The position numbers were made by a program, and so were the translations under genes. DNA of 8,096 bases, from the NCBI GenBank assembly GCA_003222835.1, contig QHXE01000089.1:1-8096 (forward strand), written 5' to 3'. Below, piece after piece: positions 4,927 to 8,096 of the stretch. The DNA is from Acidobacteriota bacterium. GTDB taxonomy: Bacteria; Acidobacteriota; Blastocatellia; Pyrinomonadales; Pyrinomonadaceae. The notes under the pieces were generated by a model. The model was not told the origin of the DNA and did no database searches. It saw nothing but the letters and a program-made list of their open reading frames with translations. Every line of letters starts with the position of its first letter. The first letter of the stretch is position 1.

Positions 4927-4956
4927 CAATCAGGTAAGAATATCTCGATAACTTAA

Positions 4957-4991
4957 GCCGGCCTTAGCGAGCGAGTAACGCGAAGGCCGGC
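4957..4991 (+). terminator. Strong hairpin after the Gln-rich gene, possible terminator
   Basis: GCCGGCCTT (4957-4965) and AAGGCCGGC (4983-4991) form a perfect 9-base-pair stem. Three more pairs (4967-4969 with 4979-4981) follow an A-G mismatch, leaving a 9-base loop. It lies 30 bases past the stop of the plus-strand gene. Only a weak T-rich stretch (ATATTCTTTC) follows, so it may be a terminator, an mRNA-stabilising structure or another dispersed palindrome. Confidence 0.6.
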
Positions 4992-5032
4992 ATATTCTTT
5001 CTGGACTTACCATCATCACCGCAAACAAGGAC

Positions 5033-5054
5033 GTGCTCGTTCTCTAGAGAGCAC
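5033..5054. other. Small hairpin GTGCTC/GAGCAC
   Basis: GTGCTC (5033-5038) and GAGCAC (5049-5054) pair over six bases around a 10-base loop containing the TCTCTAGAGA palindrome. It adjoins the larger inverted repeat at 5058-5130 and may belong to the same structured element. Confidence 0.4.
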
Positions 5055-5057
5055 TCT

Positions 5058-5130
5058 GTTTAGATTGCCGACTTATCCGCTCTCAAAGTGAGCTGACGCT
5101 AGAACGAGCGGACAAGTCCGCAATCTAAAC
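5058..5130. repeat. 25-bp inverted repeat in the convergent intergenic region
   Basis: Arm 5058-5082 begins GTTTAGATTG and ends TTATCCGCTC. Its reverse complement recurs at 5106-5130 with 23 of 25 positions matching and a 23-base gap. The right arm also contains its own palindrome, GCGGAC-AA-GTCCGC. It lies between convergent genes (Gln-rich protein ending at 4926, FN3 lipoprotein ending at 5150), so it could act as a bidirectional terminator or be two copies of a mobile palindrome inserted head-to-head. No coding sequence is seen at 4927-5149. Confidence 0.7.
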
Positions 5131-5149
5131 GGGAGTTTTCAGCAACCTG

Positions 5150-6277
5150 CTAGGGCACGGTCTCAGCAACAATTTCCGACTTCGGACTAACATTGCCGGA
5201 AGTATCGACGGCTTCCAAATAGTAGTAATAGGTCTTGCCGGGCTCGACGTTTTCATCCGTGAAGGTAGTCTTTGTGTAAAGCGTTGGCGTCAGCTTGGTC
5301 CATGGACCCTTTGGATCTGTGGAGCGGTAGAGAAGATAGCCGGCAACATCGGGTTCTGGGTTCGCTGACCAAAATACTGAAAGCCGTCCAGGCGCCGGTC
5401 CAACGCTCACTCCAGTAGGCGCGGAAGGTCGATAAATGTCCTTGGGCTCTGCTCTGACGGGGTTTGAGTCCAAACTCTCAACTGGCTTTGCCAACGTTCC
5501 GAGTGAAACCGCTCGCACCAGATAAGTATATTTCTCGCCGAACTTGAAACTACGATCCTGATATTGATTCGCCGAAATTGGTATTTGATTGAGAGGGCTT
5601 TTGCCCGATTGGGGCTGGGAGGCGGCGGTTCGGTAGACGTTGTAGCCTAGCAAGTTCACCGGTGTTGAGCCGTCGATATTAGCCTTGGGCGGTTCCCACG
5701 AAATTGTGATTGCCGTTTCTGACTCTTCCTCTTTGACATTCGTCGGCGGTTCGGAAATCTTGGCGGCGGGTTCGAATAGAAAGAAATTTGAAAACGCGGC
5801 GCGCTGACCGGCAGAATTAACGTACCGAATCGCATAACGCAGACGCGTTGGCTCGCCTGCTAATTCGAGCGGGTCCTGGTAAGTGAGATTTTCACCGGCC
5901 CGTCTTATCTCGTCGTAGGTGACAGAACCCACGAGCGTGGCCCGGGCGGCGAATTCCTCCTCAGTCATGGGCAGCGGCGCATTGGGTTTCTCGGCGACGC
6001 GATACACATCGATGCGCCGGATGCTCTGTACGCTACTCTCGCCGGCATTGCGTCGTGGCGCGGGCCAGCTCAGAACGATCAGATTGCCGCGCTGCGCGCC
6101 AGTCAACTGCTCCGTGCGTTGCGGAATTCGCTCAAGCGGTGGCAGCGGCGGAGTTCGCTTTCCGCAGGTGGGCGCGAGCGAAAGGGCAGAGAGGGCAAGC
6201 AATAACATTAGATGACGTGCCGCCGACTTGCGCCATCGTTTTGAAGGTCTTGACTGGGACACTGAAGTTGGGGGCAA
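5150..6277 (-). CDS. Fibronectin type III domain protein, putative lipoprotein
   Basis: This has up to 375 residues: a basic, Ser-rich N-terminus, a hydrophobic segment MLLLALSALSLAP (24-36), then C38 in TCGKRTPPLPPLERIPQRTE. The CGKR-PPLPP pattern resembles small bacterial lipoproteins with a Cys-Gly-Lys/Gln start, but the residues before the Cys (APT) are not a canonical lipobox, so lipidation is likely, not certain. Three fibronectin type III-like domains follow at about 57-168, 176-282 and 285-372. Each shows the SW or FW core tryptophan (LSWPAP, ISWEPP, VFWSAN), a YRxxY-type strand (VYRV, GYNVYRT, GYLLYRS) and a YxYxVRAV/YYYYLEAVD strand. The role is probably protein or carbohydrate contact in the envelope; no enzyme motif is seen. 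The start is uncertain: TTG at 6277 lies 6 bases after the hslU stop with no ribosome site, and ATG at 6208 would leave a shorter signal sequence. The spacing suggests coupling to hslU. Confidence 0.8.
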   Translation of the reverse strand: MPPTSVSQSRPSKRWRKSAARHLMLLLALSALSLAPTCGKRTPPLPPLERIPQRTEQLTGAQRGNLIVLSWPAPRRNAGESSVQSIRRIDVYRVAEKPNAPLPMTEEEFAARATLVGSVTYDEIRRAGENLTYQDPLELAGEPTRLRYAIRYVNSAGQRAAFSNFFLFEPAAKISEPPTNVKEEESETAITISWEPPKANIDGSTPVNLLGYNVYRTAASQPQSGKSPLNQIPISANQYQDRSFKFGEKYTYLVRAVSLGTLAKPVESLDSNPVRAEPKDIYRPSAPTGVSVGPAPGRLSVFWSANPEPDVAGYLLYRSTDPKGPWTKLTPTLYTKTTFTDENVEPGKTYYYYLEAVDTSGNVSPKSEIVAETVP

Positions 6278-6283
6278 GCGGAG

Positions 6284-7720
6284 TTAAAGGATGTAACGAC
6301 TCAAATCCTGATCCTTCACCGTGTCGGCAAGCATATGGTCGACGTACTTGGCATCGATAGATTTTTGTTTCGGCTCAAGATCCGGCCCTTCGAAACTGAT
6401 CTCGTCGAGTAGTCGCTCCATAATTGTATGCAGTCGCCGCGCCCCAATATCTTCAGTTTGCTGATTAACGCGGGCGGAAAAATTAGCAATAGCATCAATC
6501 GCGTCTTTAGTAAAATCCAGTTTGACGCCCTCGGTTTCCATCAGCGCTTTATACTGTTTCACCAGCGAGTTCTTTGGTTCGACCAGAATGCGCTTGAAAT
6601 CTTCGATCGTCAGCGACTCGAGTTCAACCCGAATTGGGAACCGTCCTTGAAGTTCCGGAATCAAGTCGGACGGTTTCGAAACATGAAATGCTCCGGCCGC
6701 GATAAACAGAATGTGATCCGTGCGCACCATACCATAGCGCGTGTTCACAGTTGTTCCCTCGACGATCGGCAGGATATCGCGCTGCACGCCTTCGCGCGAA
6801 ACATCCGGGCCATGTCCTGACTCGCGACCTGCGATCTTATCAATCTCATCGAGGAAGATAATGCCCGACGATTCTACTCGCTCGAGCGCGGCGCGAGCGA
6901 CGGCATCCATGTCGATCAGGCGCTCCTCTTCTTCCTGCATCAGATATTCCATTGCTTCGTCAACGCGCATCTTGCGGCGTTTCGTGCGCCCTTGAAAGAG
7001 GTTGCCGAGCATGTCCTTCATGTTGATGCCCATCTCTTCGACGCCCATCGGGCCGGCAAATTCAATCGTGGGGAAGCTTTTCTCGCGCACTTCGACTTCG
7101 ACCAGACGATTGTCGAGTTTGCCTGAACGAAGTTGTGTGCGCAGCTTCTCCCGCGTGCGGGCAAAGTTTTCGTCTCGCGGTTCGTTCTCAGGAACCAGCA
7201 TAGGCACACTGGTCTCACCTGAATCGAAATCGAAAAGGGGACTAGGCCCGGAAGGTTTTGGCGGCGGCAATAAGATATCGAGAATGCGTTCTTCGACGTT
7301 GAGTTCGGCCTTGTCCGCGATCTCTTCAATCTTTTCCTGCCGCACCATGTCGACTGAAATCTCGGTGAGGTCGCGAATCATGCTCTCCACATCGCGGCCG
7401 ACGTAGCCCACTTCAGTAAATTTGGAGGCTTCAACTTTCAGGAACGGCGAATTAGACATCCGCGCCAAACGACGGGCAATCTCAGTCTTGCCGACGCCGG
7501 TCGAGCCAATCATGATGATGTTCTTCGGAATTACGTCGGCGGCAAGATCGGGGGGCAGCTTTTTTCGTCGGACGCGGTTGCGCAGAGCGATGGCGACCGC
7601 GCGCTTCGCTGCCTTCTGTCCTACGACGTGCTTGTCGAGTTCGACAACGATTTGCCTCGGCGTCATCTCGTCGAGACGCACTTCCTGCTCTTCAGTTTCA
7701 CCTGCGAGATAGATAACCAT
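6284..7720 (-). CDS. hslU: ATP-dependent protease ATPase subunit HslU
   Basis: This is the AAA+ unfoldase of the HslUV protease, which unfolds substrates and feeds them to the HslV peptidase. At 478 residues it is slightly longer than the usual 440-470. Landmarks: [18 protein letters not shown] at 18-35, Walker A GSTGVGKT at 72-79 (Ser in place of the common Pro), pore loop GYVGRD at 105-110, the variable intermediate (I) domain at about 115-245, Walker [10 protein letters not shown] at 286-294, the [13 protein letters not shown] arginine-finger region at 355-367, and the conserved C-terminus SRYIL, which docks into HslV. The ATG at 7720 gives an 18-residue extension before the family's usual MTPR start at 7666; neither has a strong ribosome site. 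It lies 84 bases downstream of hslV on the same strand, the standard order, and is followed after 6 bases by the FN3 lipoprotein. Confidence 0.97.
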   Translation of the reverse strand: MVIYLAGETEEQEVRLDEMTPRQIVVELDKHVVGQKAAKRAVAIALRNRVRRKKLPPDLAADVIPKNIIMIGSTGVGKTEIARRLARMSNSPFLKVEASKFTEVGYVGRDVESMIRDLTEISVDMVRQEKIEEIADKAELNVEERILDILLPPPKPSGPSPLFDFDSGETSVPMLVPENEPRDENFARTREKLRTQLRSGKLDNRLVEVEVREKSFPTIEFAGPMGVEEMGINMKDMLGNLFQGRTKRRKMRVDEAMEYLMQEEEERLIDMDAVARAALERVESSGIIFLDEIDKIAGRESGHGPDVSREGVQRDILPIVEGTTVNTRYGMVRTDHILFIAAGAFHVSKPSDLIPELQGRFPIRVELESLTIEDFKRILVEPKNSLVKQYKALMETEGVKLDFTKDAIDAIANFSARVNQQTEDIGARRLHTIMERLLDEISFEGPDLEPKQKSIDAKYVDHMLADTVKDQDLSRYIL

Positions 7721-7804
7721 TGCCTAAAAGCGAATCACGGATAAGATGACTTTGAAAGTGTCGGCTGCCAACTCTTTAGAACGACGTTGAATCTGCTACC
7801 GCCT

Positions 7805-8096
7805 TCATAGCTCCTCGATCACGACGTTCGCATTACTGTAGATGCATATCTCGCCGGCGATGCGCATCGCTTCAATCGCGATCTCGCGCGCCGACAACTC
7901 AGTGTTTGCGACTAAGGCTCGTGCTGCCGCTAGAGCATAAGAGCCGCCGGAGCCGATCGCCAGCACACCGTCATCCGGCGAAATCACGTCACCGTTGCCT
8001 GATAGCAGAAACGAACTCTTTTCGTCGGCCACCACCAGCAAGGCTTCGAGATGGCGGAGAATCTTGTCCGTGCGCCATTCCTTACTCAATTCAATC
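7805..8096 (-). CDS. hslV: ATP-dependent protease peptidase subunit HslV, C-terminal part
   Basis: This is the threonine peptidase partner of HslU, cut by the right edge of the window. The frame is open to 8096 and reads [20 protein letters not shown], then [40 protein letters not shown], and ends [13 protein letters not shown]. The WRTD-(K/R)-[36 protein letters not shown] and CIY-N motifs are diagnostic of HslV. Roughly the first half, including the N-terminal catalytic Thr, lies outside the window. An in-frame ATG-like start at 8089 is really an internal TTG (Leu). The stop TGA is at 7805-7807. Confidence 0.96.
   Translation of the reverse strand, partial: IELSKEWRTDKILRHLEALLVVADEKSSFLLSGNGDVISPDDGVLAIGSGGSYALAAARALVANTELSAREIAIEAMRIAGEICIYSNANVVIEEL

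Noticed and set aside
4333..4929. Minus-strand open frame of about 198 codons opposite the Tyr-rich domain
   Set aside because: Val/Ile-rich antisense shadow of Asp/Tyr-rich codons; no ribosome site, and the plus strand has the motif-bearing frame.

Overview
The window looks like chromosomal DNA from a moderately GC-rich, Gram-negative-type soil bacterium, most likely an acidobacterium of the Blastocatellia/Pyrinomonadaceae kind. This is inferred from three things: the dispersed palindromes that add a PPAVAGG tail to a protein, an hslV-hslU-(CGKR..PPLPP FN3 lipoprotein) cluster, and a secreted Gln/Arg-rich protein with a Tyr/Gly-rich end. No rRNA or other strong phylogenetic marker is present, so the assignment is tentative. 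No phage, transposase, CRISPR array, tRNA or rRNA was seen.

Layout, left to right. Positions 1-157 hold the first 52 codons of an acyl-CoA carboxylase carboxyltransferase subunit (minus strand). Positions 158-279 are repeat-rich spacer. Positions 280-2598 hold a three-gene minus-strand operon in the order NodI-like ABC ATPase, DUF402 protein, NodJ-like ABC-2 permease. The DUF402 gene sits between the two halves of the transporter, and the gene junctions are largely made of dispersed repeats. Positions 2709-3365 encode a small (type 3) transaldolase. A divergent 314-bp intergenic region follows, carrying a degenerate pair of the same palindromes. The only plus-strand gene (3680-4926) encodes an exported Gln/Arg-rich protein. 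It is split by an apparent one-base frameshift near 4435; the second frame carries a Tyr-rich domain with GYxxGY repeats. A hairpin (4957-4991) and a 25-bp inverted repeat (5058-5130) fill the convergent intergenic region. The rest is a minus-strand cluster: hslV (3' part), hslU, and a three-domain fibronectin type III putative lipoprotein that begins 6 bases after hslU.

How the genes may work together. HslV and HslU form the ATP-dependent HslUV protease. The ATPase and permease should form one ABC-2 exporter of unknown substrate. Transaldolase serves the non-oxidative pentose phosphate pathway, and the carboxylase serves acyl-CoA carboxylation. The FN3 lipoprotein and the Gln-rich protein are probably envelope proteins of unknown function.

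The most notable signals are: (1) invasion of coding ends and a ribosome-binding site by at least three dispersed repeat families within one small operon; (2) the frameshifted secreted protein; (3) the DUF402 gene inside a NodIJ-like transporter operon. I see no convincing evidence of a wholly new multi-gene system.
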